Shown here: positions 8,228 to 16,803 of the stretch, in pieces
How the letters are laid out: the number at the start of each line of letters is the position of its first letter
Position numbering within the stretch: the first letter of the stretch is position 1
Assembly (NCBI RefSeq): GCF_050632385.1
Contig: NZ_CP192599.1
Coordinates: 3,720,001-3,784,000, forward strand
Source: Humitalea sp050632385
Lineage (GTDB): Bacteria; Pseudomonadota; Alphaproteobacteria; Acetobacterales; Acetobacteraceae
Reading direction: 5' to 3'
Length of the DNA: 64,000 bases
The notes under the pieces: model-generated
Seen by the model: the letters and a program-made list of their open reading frames with translations, nothing else
What the model was told of the DNA's origin: nothing
Databases searched by the model: none
Program-made: the position numbers and the translations under genes

Positions 8228-9205
8228 TCAGTGACCCCCGCCACCAACGCGCAGCCTGGGATCGACGGCGAAGTAGAGCAGGTCGACGATCAGATTGATC
8301 GTCACGAACAAGGCGGAGATGAGCATCAGATAGGCGGCCATGACGGGAATATCGGCGGCACCGACTGACTGGATGAACAGCAGCCCCATGCCCGGCCATT
8401 GAAACACCGTCTCGGTCACGATGGCGAAGGCGATGATGGCGCCCAGTTGCAGGCCGGCGACGGTGATGACCGGCACCAGCGTGTTCTTCAGCGCATGCCC
8501 GAAATTGATCGCCCGGTTCGACAACCCACGGGCACGGGCGAACTTGATGTAGTCGGTGCGCAGCACCTCCAGCATCTCCGCCCGCACCAACCGCATGATC
8601 AAGGTCAGTTGGAAGATGCCCAGCGTCACCGCAGGCAGGATCAGCGCCTTGATCCCCGACAAGGTGAGGAAGCCGGTCGTCCACCAGCCCAGCCGCACGA
8701 CGTCGCCGCGGCCGAAGGATGGCAGCCAGCCGAGCCAGACAGCAAAAACCAGGATCAGCAGGATGCCGATCAGAAAGGTCGGCAGCGACACCCCGATCAG
8801 CGAGAAGGTCAGGAAGAAGCGCGAGAGCCAGGAATTCCGGTAAAGCCCGGTATAGACCCCCATCGGCACGCCGATCGCCAGCGCCAGGAAGGCCGCGACG
8901 AGAGCCAGTTCCAGCGTCGCCGGCGCGCGTTCCATGATCAGGTCGGCGACCGGGCGGCCAAGGCGGTAGGATAGCCCGAACTCACCCTGCGCGGCATTGC
9001 CTACGAACTTCAGGAATTGCATGAAGAAGGGTTGGTCCAACCCCAGGTCGGTGACGAGCGCCGCCCGCTGCGCCTCGGTAAAATCCTGGCCCAGCATGAT
9101 GGCGATGGGGTCGCCGACATAGGCAAACATCGCGAAGGAGATGAAAGCCACGACCAGCATGACCGGTATGGCCTGCAGCACGCGAGAGACAATGAAAGCG
9201 AACAC
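8228..9205 (-). CDS. dppB: Peptide ABC transporter permease (DppB/OppB type)
   Basis: This 325-residue permease shows the DppB/OppB pattern. An N-terminal membrane helix (VLQAIPVMLVVAFISFAMF) and a short periplasmic loop with LGLDQPFFMQF and FGLSYRLGRPV are followed by five more helices and the EAA motif region YIKFARARGLSNRAINFGHALKN. The start is a GTG at 9205. It is the second gene of the operon, 27 bases after the binding-protein stop and one base before the dppC start. Confidence 0.94.
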   Translation of the reverse strand: MFAFIVSRVLQAIPVMLVVAFISFAMFAYVGDPIAIMLGQDFTEAQRAALVTDLGLDQPFFMQFLKFVGNAAQGEFGLSYRLGRPVADLIMERAPATLELALVAAFLALAIGVPMGVYTGLYRNSWLSRFFLTFSLIGVSLPTFLIGILLILVFAVWLGWLPSFGRGDVVRLGWWTTGFLTLSGIKALILPAVTLGIFQLTLIMRLVRAEMLEVLRTDYIKFARARGLSNRAINFGHALKNTLVPVITVAGLQLGAIIAFAIVTETVFQWPGMGLLFIQSVGAADIPVMAAYLMLISALFVTINLIVDLLYFAVDPRLRVGGGGH

Positions 9206-9232
9206 GCGTGCCGTACCCCCGCTACAAAAGTC

Positions 9233-10819
9233 TCAGTTCACCACGGCCCAGCGGAAATACGGCTGGTTGTTCGCCGCATGCGGGATGGAGATGTTGGACC
9301 GCATGGCCCAGGGGATCATCTGGTGGTGCAAGGGGATATGCGGCACGTCGGCGCGGTAGAGGCGCAGCGCCTCGGCAATCGTCTCCATGCGGGCGTCGCT
9401 CGAATCGGTTTTCATACGCTCGATCAGCGCATCCATCGCCGGGTTGGAATAGCGCCCGTAATTCCAGATGCCATCGCCCTGCGCGCCGTTGCGGGTCGCG
9501 AGCAGGGATTGGAAGGAATACAGGGAATCCAGCGTCGGAACGCCCCAGCCGAGCATGTACACCGATGTGTCGTCGCGCTGGATCTTGGCGAAGAAGGGCG
9601 CCAGCGGCATAGCGTTCAGGTTCGTCCGCACGCCGACCCGCGCCCACATGGCGGCGATTGCCTGGCAGATCTGCTCATCGTTGATGTAGCGGTTGTTGGA
9701 GCAATCGAGCGTGATCTCGAAGCCGTTCGGATAACCGGCCTCGGTCAGCAGGGCACGGGCGCGGGCGACGTCGTAGGGCAGTCGCACATCCTCGGCCGCG
9801 ACATAGCCATTGACCTGGGGCGGGAACAGCGTGCCGGTCGGCACCGACTGGCCACGCATCGTGGTGCGCTGGATCGCGGCGATGTCGATCGCATGATACA
9901 GCGCCTGCCGCACCCGCAGGTCGCGGAACGGGTTGGCGCCGCGTACGCTGCTGTAGATCAGCTCGTCGCGGAATGTGTCGAAGGCCAGGAAGATCGTGCG
10001 GACCTCGGGGCCCTCCAGGACCTTGACGCCCGGCGCGGCGCGCAGGCGGTTCAGGTCCTGCAACGGCGGATCGAGCACGAAATCCACCTCACCCGACAGC
10101 AGCGCCGCGACCCGCGTCGCATCCGACGAAATCGGGCGGAAGACCAGTTCGGTGACATTGCCCGGCGCATTGCCGCCGGTCGTCTGCTGCCAGCCGAACC
10201 AGGCGGGGTTCCGGGTCAGCACGGTGCGGACATCCGGTTCGCGCAGCGACAGGCGGAAGGCGCCGGTGCCATTGGCCTGGCGGACGGTCGCCATTTCCTC
10301 ACGGTTGCGCGTGTTCTGCGGCCGGGTGGCGCCAACGCGCTCGGCCCAGGCCTGGCTCATCATATAAACGCTGGCGAATTTGTTCGGCAGGATCGGGTCG
10401 GGGATCTTGGTGATGACATCGACCGTGGCGTCGTCGACCTTCACGACGCTGTCGATCGTGTCGACAAAGATGCCGAAGTTGCTGGTCGGCGCCCGGGCGC
10501 GGCCGATCGAAAAGACCACGTCATCGGCGCTGAAACCCTCGCCTTCGTGGAAGCGTACACCCTGGCGCAGCACGAAGCGCCAGCGGGTGGGTTCAACCTG
10601 CGTCCAGGACAGCGCCAGGCCGGGGGCGAGGCTCAGGTCGGCATTGCGGGCGATCAGCGCGTCGTAGATCTGCTGCACGACCATCGTGACCGTGCCGACG
10701 TTCTGGCTGTGCGGATCCATCGTATTCGGGTCGCCAGAGGCGGCCCAGCGGATGGTGCGCGCGTCAGCGCCGCCTGCGATCACCACAGCCGCCAACACGG
10801 CCAAAAGCCATTTCCGCAT
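9233..10819 (-). CDS. Peptide/opine ABC transporter substrate-binding protein (SBP family 5)
   Basis: This 528-residue extracytoplasmic binding protein opens the Dpp-type operon. A signal peptide (MRKWLLAVLAAVVIAGGADA) is followed by family-5 SBP motifs. These are RWAASGDPNTMDPHSQN and IYDALI near the N-terminus, WRFVLRQGVRFHEGEGFSADDVVFS and, later, VRQALYHAIDIAAI. There is no lipobox, so it should be soluble in the periplasm. The ATG at 10819 was chosen because it starts the signal peptide; the frame is open for 23 more codons upstream. The family takes oligopeptides, dipeptides, nickel complexes, opines or glutathione; with ggt nearby, glutathione-derived peptides are one possibility, but this is only inference. 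Confidence 0.93.
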   Translation of the reverse strand: MRKWLLAVLAAVVIAGGADARTIRWAASGDPNTMDPHSQNVGTVTMVVQQIYDALIARNADLSLAPGLALSWTQVEPTRWRFVLRQGVRFHEGEGFSADDVVFSIGRARAPTSNFGIFVDTIDSVVKVDDATVDVITKIPDPILPNKFASVYMMSQAWAERVGATRPQNTRNREEMATVRQANGTGAFRLSLREPDVRTVLTRNPAWFGWQQTTGGNAPGNVTELVFRPISSDATRVAALLSGEVDFVLDPPLQDLNRLRAAPGVKVLEGPEVRTIFLAFDTFRDELIYSSVRGANPFRDLRVRQALYHAIDIAAIQRTTMRGQSVPTGTLFPPQVNGYVAAEDVRLPYDVARARALLTEAGYPNGFEITLDCSNNRYINDEQICQAIAAMWARVGVRTNLNAMPLAPFFAKIQRDDTSVYMLGWGVPTLDSLYSFQSLLATRNGAQGDGIWNYGRYSNPAMDALIERMKTDSSDARMETIAEALRLYRADVPHIPLHHQMIPWAMRSNISIPHAANNQPYFRWAVVN

Positions 10820-10906
10820 CGCCCAGAACCCCCTGCTGCCGCCGGTTCCCGGTCGGCTTTTTTGATGTCTCAGGCATAGAGGCTGCAACGGCGCCGCGAA
10901 AGAGGT

Positions 10907-12022
10907 TTAGGCGCCGGGTTTGACCGGTCCCGCCGCCACCGTGCCCGTACCTGTCCAATCACGCAGCAACGTATAGCCGACCGCGAGCAGCACCGGCCCA
11001 AGAAACAGGCCAAGGAAGCCAAAGGCGAAGACCCCACCCAAGGCGCCCAGCAAGGTCAGCAGCAACGGCAGGTCGGCGCCGCGGCTGATCAGCCAGGGCC
11101 GGATGAAGTTGTCGACCGAGGAAATCCCCAAGGCCCCATACAGCCCCATGAAGATGCCCCAACCGATGCTACCCTGCCCCAGCAGCCACAGGGTGGCGGG
11201 AATCCAGACCAGCGGCGCGCCGACCGGCAAGATCGAAATCACGCCAGTGATGAAGCCAAGCAGCACCGGCTGCGGTACCCCCGCGATCCACAGGCCGAAG
11301 GTGGTCATCAACCCCTGCACCAGCGCCGTGCCCAGCAGCCCATACACCACGCCCCGCGTGACATCGCCGGTGAGTTTGAACAGCCGCAAGGAGGCGGGGC
11401 CCGCCAGCCGGTCCGACAACCGCCGCGCCTGCGTCGCGATCGCCGGACCGTCGCGGTAGAAGAAGAAGGCCAGCGCGATGGCGACCAGCAGTTCCGCGAT
11501 GCCCGACAGCACGGTCAGCAACACCGACAACGCGGCCTGGGCAATGGTGCCGGCATAGGGCTGGACGGCCTCGGCCAGGCCGGACAGGTCCCGCTGCCAG
11601 GACGCCCAGGTCGTATGAAGGGTTTCGCCAACCAAGGGGATCGCGGCGATCCAATTGAAATCCGGCAGCCCCCGGCCGACCATCCCCTGCACCGCGGCTT
11701 GCAGGCTTTCGATCGAAGCCCGGTCGGTCGGCGCCACCAGCAACAGCGGCAGGCCGATCAGCAGGAACTCCGCGACCACCATCGCCGTGGCGGCGCCCGT
11801 CGGTCCCAGCCGGGCACGGTCACGCAGCAGAAGGAAGGCCGGCCAGGTCGAGAACACCAGGATCGCCGCCCATAATAGCGCCGAGACAAAAGGCTTCAGC
11901 ACCAACAGGCAGCCGACCCCGAGGGCGACGAGCGCCGCGAAGCCGATGATGCGGTTGGCTTGGTGCGACTCCACGCGCTGATCGCTGGTGGGGGGTGGGG
12001 ACGGTGGAGGGGCATCGCTCAT
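10907..12022 (-). CDS. AI-2E family transporter (PerM/TqsA-like membrane protein)
   Basis: The 371-residue protein has the eight-helix layout of the AI-2E/UPF0118 family. Two N-terminal helices (FAALVALGVGCLLVL, LLWAAILVFSTWPAFLLL) and a third helix precede a large extracytoplasmic segment of about 60 residues. The conserved C-terminal half holds GVISILPVGAPLVWIPATLWLL and DNFIRPWLISRGADLPLLL. Members export autoinducer-2 or act as cation/proton antiporters; the substrate is unknown here. The ATG at 12022 starts a Pro/Ser-rich cytoplasmic tail. It stands alone, divergent from hyi. Confidence 0.9.
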   Translation of the reverse strand: MSDAPPPSPPPTSDQRVESHQANRIIGFAALVALGVGCLLVLKPFVSALLWAAILVFSTWPAFLLLRDRARLGPTGAATAMVVAEFLLIGLPLLLVAPTDRASIESLQAAVQGMVGRGLPDFNWIAAIPLVGETLHTTWASWQRDLSGLAEAVQPYAGTIAQAALSVLLTVLSGIAELLVAIALAFFFYRDGPAIATQARRLSDRLAGPASLRLFKLTGDVTRGVVYGLLGTALVQGLMTTFGLWIAGVPQPVLLGFITGVISILPVGAPLVWIPATLWLLGQGSIGWGIFMGLYGALGISSVDNFIRPWLISRGADLPLLLTLLGALGGVFAFGFLGLFLGPVLLAVGYTLLRDWTGTGTVAAGPVKPGA

Positions 12023-12140
12023 GCGGCCACTGTGCCGCATCCGGCGCCCTCCTGTCGCCTGTGCCCGCCATCAGCACCCTTGCCGACACTGGCTTCCCCC
12101 GCCAGAAAGCCAGCCCAGGGAAACAAGGGAACGCCCCGCC

Positions 12141-12929
12141 ATGCCGCGCTTTGCCGCCAACCTGTCCATGATGTTCAACGAGGTCCCCTTCCTGGACCGC
12201 TTTGCCGCAGCCCGGGCACAAGGGTTCGAAGCGGTCGAGTTTCTCTTTCCCTACGACTTCCCCGCGGCGGATATCGCCAGGCGCCTGGCCGACAACGGCC
12301 TGTCGCAGGTCCTGTTCAATGGCCCGCCCGGCGATTGGGCCGGCGGCGAACGCGGCGTCGCCTGCCTGCCCGACCGGCGGCAGGAATTCCGCGACGGCGT
12401 GAAGAAGGCGCTGGACTACGCGGCCGCGCTGTCCTGTCCGCGCCTGCACCTGATGGCAGGGCTGGCACCGGCCGGCGTCGCGCACGACACGCTGACGGGG
12501 GTTTATGTCGCTAACCTCGACTGGGCGGCGGAAGAATGCGCCAAGGCGGGCGTGAAGCCGGTGATCGAACCGATCAACCACCGCGACATCCCGGGCCTGT
12601 TCCTGAACACGATGGACCAGGCGGCGGCGGTGATCGCGGCGGTCGGCCCGGATCGGCTTGGCCTGCAATTCGACCTGTATCATTGCCAGGTGACCGAGGG
12701 CGACATCGTCAAGCGGGTGGAAAAGCACCTGCCGATCATCGCCCATATGCAGGTCGCCGATGTCCCGGCGCGCAACGAACCGGGGACGGGTGAGGTGAAC
12801 TGGGATTTCGTGTTCAAGCGCATCGACGCCCTGGGCTTCCGCGGCTGGATCGGCTGCGAGTATCGCCCCGCGGGCGACACGGTCGCCGGCCTCGGCTGGT
12901 TCCGCCCCTACGCCAAACCCGCTTCCTGA
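12141..12929 (+). CDS. hyi: Hydroxypyruvate isomerase
   Basis: This 262-residue TIM-barrel protein matches Hyi. The N-terminus has RFAANLSMMFNEVPFLDRF, then FNGPPGDWAGGERG, the acidic ligand stretch VIEPINHRDIPG, and LQFDLYHCQ, IAHMQVADVPARNEPGTGEVNW and GCEYRPAG near the end. The conserved Glu/Asp/His residues form the metal site. It interconverts hydroxypyruvate and tartronate semialdehyde in glyoxylate/allantoin metabolism. The reductase glxR follows after 14 bases, so the two form an operon for reducing tartronate semialdehyde to glycerate. Glyoxylate carboligase, the usual partner, is not in the window. Confidence 0.93.
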   Translation: MPRFAANLSMMFNEVPFLDRFAAARAQGFEAVEFLFPYDFPAADIARRLADNGLSQVLFNGPPGDWAGGERGVACLPDRRQEFRDGVKKALDYAAALSCPRLHLMAGLAPAGVAHDTLTGVYVANLDWAAEECAKAGVKPVIEPINHRDIPGLFLNTMDQAAAVIAAVGPDRLGLQFDLYHCQVTEGDIVKRVEKHLPIIAHMQVADVPARNEPGTGEVNWDFVFKRIDALGFRGWIGCEYRPAGDTVAGLGWFRPYAKPAS

Positions 12930-12943
12930 TAAGGATCGTTAAC

Positions 12944-13825
12944 ATGAAGATCGGTTTCATCGGCCTCGGCATCATGGGGCGCCCGATGGCGCTCAACCTG
13001 GCCAAGGGCGGGCACAGCCTGTTCGTGCCGGAACGCGCCAGCCTGACCCCCGAAATGCGCGCCTCGGCGGAAGTCCTGGCCGATGCCGCGGCGGTCGCCG
13101 CGGCGGCCGAGGTGGTCATCATCATGGTCCCCGACACCCCCGATGTTGAGGCCGTGCTGTTCGGCGCCGACGGCATCGCCCCCGCGCTGAAGCCGGGGAC
13201 GCTGGTGATCGACATGTCCTCGATCAGCCCGACCGCGACCCAGGGCTATGCCAAGCGCCTGGTCGAAGCCGGCTGCGACTGGGTGGATGCGCCCGTGTCG
13301 GGTGGTGAGGTCGGTGCCAAGGCGGCCTCCCTGACCATCATGTGCGGCGGCACCGACGACGCCTTTGCCCGCGCCCTGCCCCTGTTCGAGCTGATGGGCA
13401 AGAACATCACCCATGTCGGCCCGGCCGGCGCCGGCCAGACCTGCAAGGTCGCGAACCAGATCATCGTGGCGCTGAACATCGAAGCGGTGGCCGAGGCGCT
13501 GGTCTTCGCCTCCAAGGCCGGTGCCGATCCGGCCAAGGTGCGCCAGGCGCTGATGGGCGGCTTTGCGGCCTCCCGCATCCTGGAAGTGCATGGCGAGCGC
13601 ATGATCAAGCGCACCTTCGCCCCCGGCTTCCGCATCCGGTTGCACCAGAAGGACCTGAACCTGGCGCTGTCGGCCGGGCGGGACCTGGGCGTGGCGCTGC
13701 CGAACACCGCCTCGGCGCAGCAGTTGTTCTCGGCCGTCGCGGCCCAGGGCGGCGCCGATCTGGACCACTCGGCCCTGGTCAAGGCGCTGGAGACGATGGC
13801 CGCGAGCAAGGTCGCCGAAGACTAG
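12944..13825 (+). CDS. glxR: 2-hydroxy-3-oxopropionate (tartronate semialdehyde) reductase
   Basis: The 293-residue protein is a beta-hydroxyacid dehydrogenase. Its Rossmann fingerprint GFIGLGIMGRPMALNL is at the N-terminus, the substrate motif DAPVSGGEVGA near residue 120, the catalytic lysine in AGAGQTCKVANQIIV (K at about residue 170), and the helical C-terminal domain has LHQKDLNLAL. These features and the immediate hyi neighbour point to tartronate semialdehyde reductase (GlxR/GarR), giving D-glycerate with NAD(P)H. Other beta-hydroxyacid substrates cannot be excluded on sequence alone. It is the second gene of the hyi operon. Confidence 0.93.
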   Translation: MKIGFIGLGIMGRPMALNLAKGGHSLFVPERASLTPEMRASAEVLADAAAVAAAAEVVIIMVPDTPDVEAVLFGADGIAPALKPGTLVIDMSSISPTATQGYAKRLVEAGCDWVDAPVSGGEVGAKAASLTIMCGGTDDAFARALPLFELMGKNITHVGPAGAGQTCKVANQIIVALNIEAVAEALVFASKAGADPAKVRQALMGGFAASRILEVHGERMIKRTFAPGFRIRLHQKDLNLALSAGRDLGVALPNTASAQQLFSAVAAQGGADLDHSALVKALETMAASKVAED

Positions 13826-13937
13826 GCTGCCATTCGTGCCAGGGGGCGGGCCGTGGGTCCGCTCTCCATGGTTGCAACGCGCCCCATTTTTCGTAAACGC
13901 CGCGACAATCCTATTGCGCCATCCACCGGTTCGCAGC

Positions 13938-13993
13938 ATTGTAATCGCGACACGAGACATGTCTCGTAATTCATGATTGTAATTCGCTCGCGA
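13938..13993. promoter_or_regulatory. Candidate operator: direct repeats around a 16-bp palindrome
   Basis: Just upstream of the XRE-family regulator gene, ATTGTAATCGCGA (13938-13950) is repeated as ATTGTAATTCGCTCGCGA (13976-13993, with a 5-base insert). Between them lies the perfect 16-bp palindrome ACGAGACATGTCTCGT (13952-13967). The block ends 17 bases before the ATG. Its AT-rich parts stand out from the surrounding DNA. It fits an autoregulatory operator/promoter for the XRE protein; binding is inference. Confidence 0.55.
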
Positions 13994-14010
13994 TACCAAC
14001 AGGGGGTTGC

Positions 14011-14886
14011 ATGCAGTTTGCCGACATCGGGCAGCAATTGCGGGCCTATCGCCTCGAATCAGGCCTGCGGGCGGAGGAAATCGCAGCCCGTCTCGGCGTT
14101 TCCCGCGCGGCCCTCTACCGGTATGAGAAGGGCGAGGTCATCAAGCTGGATACCATCCGGCGCCTGGCCGAACTCCTGAAAATTTCGCCTTTGTCGCTGC
14201 TGGGGATCGGGATCGAGTATTTTACCCGCCCGGCCGGCTTCCAGGAACGCCTGCGCCAGGTGGAGGAACAGGCTGAACAGATCCTGCAGGTCGGCGGCGC
14301 GGTCTGCTACCTCGCCGCCAGCGATTCCTTTGACGGGGCGCTGGCCGAGGCCCTGACCGACAATGCCGATGCAACACCCGAACGCGTGCCGGCCCGCGCC
14401 GCGGCGGACCAGGCGCTCGGGCTGCTCGCCGCCCGCCGGCGGATGCATGCGGCGCGCAAGCCGTCGATGACCGCGATGCTGAGCGAGGCCAACCTGCGCC
14501 GCCTGCTGGCCGAGGGCGTGGCCCCGGGGCTGCCGATGTCGGAACGCACCCGCATCCGCTGCCGCATGGCGGCACGGGCCGAGGCCGAGCATATCGCGAG
14601 CCTGATGGAAAACCTGCCGATGGGGTTGCAGCTCGGCCTGATGTCCACCGTAGAGCCATCGGGCGGCTTCATCGTGCTGCGCGGGCGCGAAAGGGCGCAT
14701 GTCTGCACCAGTCCCTTCCCGCCCGATACCGCACCCAATGCCGGCCTGGGCGTTGCCACCGTCACCGCCGCCGATGAAGCGATCACGGTGTACCAGCGCG
14801 TGGCCGAGGCCGCCTGGCGGGATGCGTTGAAGGGCCCGGCCGCTGCCGCCCGGGTCCGCGCACTGGTCGCCGAGACGCCGGTCTGA
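14011..14886 (+). CDS. XRE-family transcriptional regulator with C-terminal effector domain
   Basis: The 291-residue protein starts with a Cro/CI-type helix-turn-helix (residues 6-60, including LRAEEIAARLGVSRAALYRYEKGEV). An uncharacterised domain of about 220 residues follows that is likely to sense a ligand or drive oligomerisation. It contains RMHAARKPSMTAMLSEANLRRL and a C-terminal VTAADEAITVYQRVAEAAW. The length is unusual for simple XRE repressors and matches a regulator type frequent in alphaproteobacteria. An AGGGGG site lies at the right distance from the ATG. It converges with the TRAP operon and has a striking palindrome in its promoter region, so it may regulate itself; control of the TRAP genes is conjecture. 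Confidence 0.88.
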   Translation: MQFADIGQQLRAYRLESGLRAEEIAARLGVSRAALYRYEKGEVIKLDTIRRLAELLKISPLSLLGIGIEYFTRPAGFQERLRQVEEQAEQILQVGGAVCYLAASDSFDGALAEALTDNADATPERVPARAAADQALGLLAARRRMHAARKPSMTAMLSEANLRRLLAEGVAPGLPMSERTRIRCRMAARAEAEHIASLMENLPMGLQLGLMSTVEPSGGFIVLRGRERAHVCTSPFPPDTAPNAGLGVATVTAADEAITVYQRVAEAAWRDALKGPAAAARVRALVAETPV

Positions 14887-14899
14887 GACCGGCGCCCGG

Positions 14900-14917
14900 C
14901 TTCCTCACTTGAGGAAG
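14900..14917. terminator. Inverted repeat between convergent XRE and dctM genes
   Basis: CTTCCTCA (14900-14907) and TGAGGAAG (14910-14917) form a perfect 8-bp inverted repeat. In RNA it would fold as a 7-bp stem with a 4-base loop. It covers the stop codon of dctM and sits 14 bases after the regulator stop, so it could act as a two-way terminator. There is no U-run on either side, which lowers confidence. Confidence 0.35.
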
Positions 14918-16224
14918 TCGGGTTCCACCAGCGACGGCAGCAGCAAGGCCATCCCGGGCCACATGATCAGCAGCACCAGGACCGCGAACATCGGGATCAG
15001 CATGATCATCGTGTCCTTCAACGCGTCGATCATGCGTATCTTGGCGATGGAACAGGCGATCATCAGGCACAGCCCATAGGGCGGCGTGACCAGCCCGAAG
15101 GCCAGAGACACGATCCCGATCATCGCGAAATGCACCGGATGCAGCCCGGCCAATGCGGCGATGGGTTGCAGGATGGTGCCCACGATGATGATCGCCGGGA
15201 TCGCATCGAGGAAGCAGCCCACCACCAGGAAGACGCCGGCGATGAACAACCCCGTGGTGATCGGCCCCATCTCCCACGCCGACACGCCGACCAGCAGCGC
15301 TTCGGGGATCTTGTAGTAGGCGAGCAACCAGCCGAAGGCACTGGCCGTGCCGACGCAGAACAGCGTGATCGCCGACAGCCGCCCGGTATCGGAGAAAGCC
15401 AGCCAGAGGCCTTTGAAGTCCATTTCCCGATAGACGATGATCGACAGGAAGCCCGCGTAGAGCACGGCGATGCAGGCAGACTCCGTGGCCGTGAACCAAC
15501 CAAAGATCTTGCCGCCGATGATGATGAAGGGCGTGATCAGTGCCGGGATCGACACCATGAAGCCGGAGAAAATCTCGGCCAGCGTGGCGCGCGGATAGGT
15601 CGGGTAGCCACGTATTTTGGCGTAGGCATGCACGGTCGCCATCTGCACCAGGCCGATCATGACACCGGGAATGATCCCGGCCAGGAACAGCGCCCCGATC
15701 GAGACGGTCAGCACACCGCCCCAGACGATCATCAGAATCGACGGCGGGATGATGACCGCCAGCACCGCGGAAACCGCCGTGATCGCGACCGAAAAGCTGT
15801 CATCGTAGCCTTCCTTGCGCTGGGCATCGATGAACAGCTTGGACTGGCTGGCCGCATCCGCCGTGCTGCTGCCGGAAATGCCGGCGAAGAAGATCGACAG
15901 CACCACGTTGATCTGCGCGAGCCCGCCCGGGAAATGCCCGACCAGGGCACGGGAAAACCGCACAAGCCGGTCGGTGATGCCGCCCACGTTCATCAGGTTC
16001 GCGGTCAGCAGGAAGAAGGGCACCGCGAGCAGGATAAAGGAGTTGTAGGCGTTGAACGTCTCCTGCACGAGGATCATCGGCCAAAGCCGGTCCTCGATCA
16101 GCAGGATCGGCAGGCAGGCGATGCCAAGTGCGACGGCGACGGGAACCCGCAGCGCAAGCTGCGCGAAGAACATGCCGAAAAGGATCCACGCGGCGGTGCC
16201 GGCGGACAGGGTGCTCGCGCCCAT
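14905..16224 (-). CDS. dctM: TRAP transporter large permease
   Basis: This 439-residue protein has the 12-13 membrane helices of the DctM/TRAP large subunit. Typical segments include FFLLTANLMNVGGITDRLVRF, IFFAGISGSSTADAASQSKL, AVLAVIIPPSILMIVWG and the C-terminal IVSLAFGLVTPPYGLCLMIA. It couples sodium/proton gradient to uptake of organic acids bound by DctP. The ATG at 16224 shares one base with the dctQ stop, as is usual for coupled translation. It is the last gene of the dctPQM operon. Confidence 0.95.
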   Translation of the reverse strand: MGASTLSAGTAAWILFGMFFAQLALRVPVAVALGIACLPILLIEDRLWPMILVQETFNAYNSFILLAVPFFLLTANLMNVGGITDRLVRFSRALVGHFPGGLAQINVVLSIFFAGISGSSTADAASQSKLFIDAQRKEGYDDSFSVAITAVSAVLAVIIPPSILMIVWGGVLTVSIGALFLAGIIPGVMIGLVQMATVHAYAKIRGYPTYPRATLAEIFSGFMVSIPALITPFIIIGGKIFGWFTATESACIAVLYAGFLSIIVYREMDFKGLWLAFSDTGRLSAITLFCVGTASAFGWLLAYYKIPEALLVGVSAWEMGPITTGLFIAGVFLVVGCFLDAIPAIIIVGTILQPIAALAGLHPVHFAMIGIVSLAFGLVTPPYGLCLMIACSIAKIRMIDALKDTMIMLIPMFAVLVLLIMWPGMALLLPSLVEPDFLK

Positions 16225-16736
16225 CAGATATTGTCCTCGCCATGGCGCAGAACGCGGATGTCGTCCCACATGCGTTCACCCTGGAACAGGATCCAGGTCG
16301 CACCGCAGATCGGCCAGGCGACATGGATCAGCGGCAACGGCAGTTCGGCCAGTTCGCTGATGCGATACCAGGCGAGTTCGGTGAATTCCCAGCCGTAGAT
16401 CAGGAAGACCAACGCAAAGGCCAGCACGAACAGGCCCGAGACGATATCGAGCGCCGCCCGCTTGCGCCCCTTCAACGAGGGGAACAAATCGACGGTGAAA
16501 TGCGCACCCTCCCGCACGCCGACCATGGCGCCGATCATGATCATCCAGATCAGCAGGAAGCGCGAAAGCTCCTCCGTCCAGATGTATCGCGGCAGCAGCG
16601 CGGTGAAGCGGGAGAAGATCTGCAACGTGACCGGCAGCAGGATCAGCAGGACCGTGAACACCAACAGCACGTCGAGGATACGGCTGTAGACGTCGGAAAT
16701 GCGGCGCAAGATGTTGCGCGCGCCAGTGGGCGGCAT
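16224..16736 (-). CDS. dctQ: TRAP transporter small permease
   Basis: The product of about 170 residues has four membrane helices with the DctQ pattern, including LLVFTVLLILLPVTLQIFSR, the charged WTEELSRFLLIWMIMIGAMVGVREGAHFTVD region and a final helix. It forms the membrane complex with DctM. Two ATGs are possible (16745 and 16736). The one at 16736 was chosen because AAGGA lies 8 bases upstream; the other has no good site. It is separated from dctP by a terminator-like hairpin and overlaps dctM by one base. Confidence 0.92.
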   Translation of the reverse strand: MPPTGARNILRRISDVYSRILDVLLVFTVLLILLPVTLQIFSRFTALLPRYIWTEELSRFLLIWMIMIGAMVGVREGAHFTVDLFPSLKGRKRAALDIVSGLFVLAFALVFLIYGWEFTELAWYRISELAELPLPLIHVAWPICGATWILFQGERMWDDIRVLRHGEDNI

Positions 16737-16771
16737 GGGCGGCATCCTTGGGGAGGGACTGGAAAAAGAGG

Positions 16772-16794
16772 GGGGCGGCCGCACGGGCCGCCCC
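16772..16794 (-). terminator. Hairpin with U-rich tail between dctP and dctQ
   Basis: GGGGCGGCC (16772-16780) and GGCCGCCCC (16786-16794) make a perfect 9-bp GC stem with a 5-base loop. On the minus strand it is followed by CCTCTTTTTCC. This is the form of an intrinsic terminator lying between dctP and dctQ, and is likely to give partial termination so that more receptor than permease is made. Confidence 0.6.
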
Positions 16795-16803
16795 GCGCGG
16801 GGA

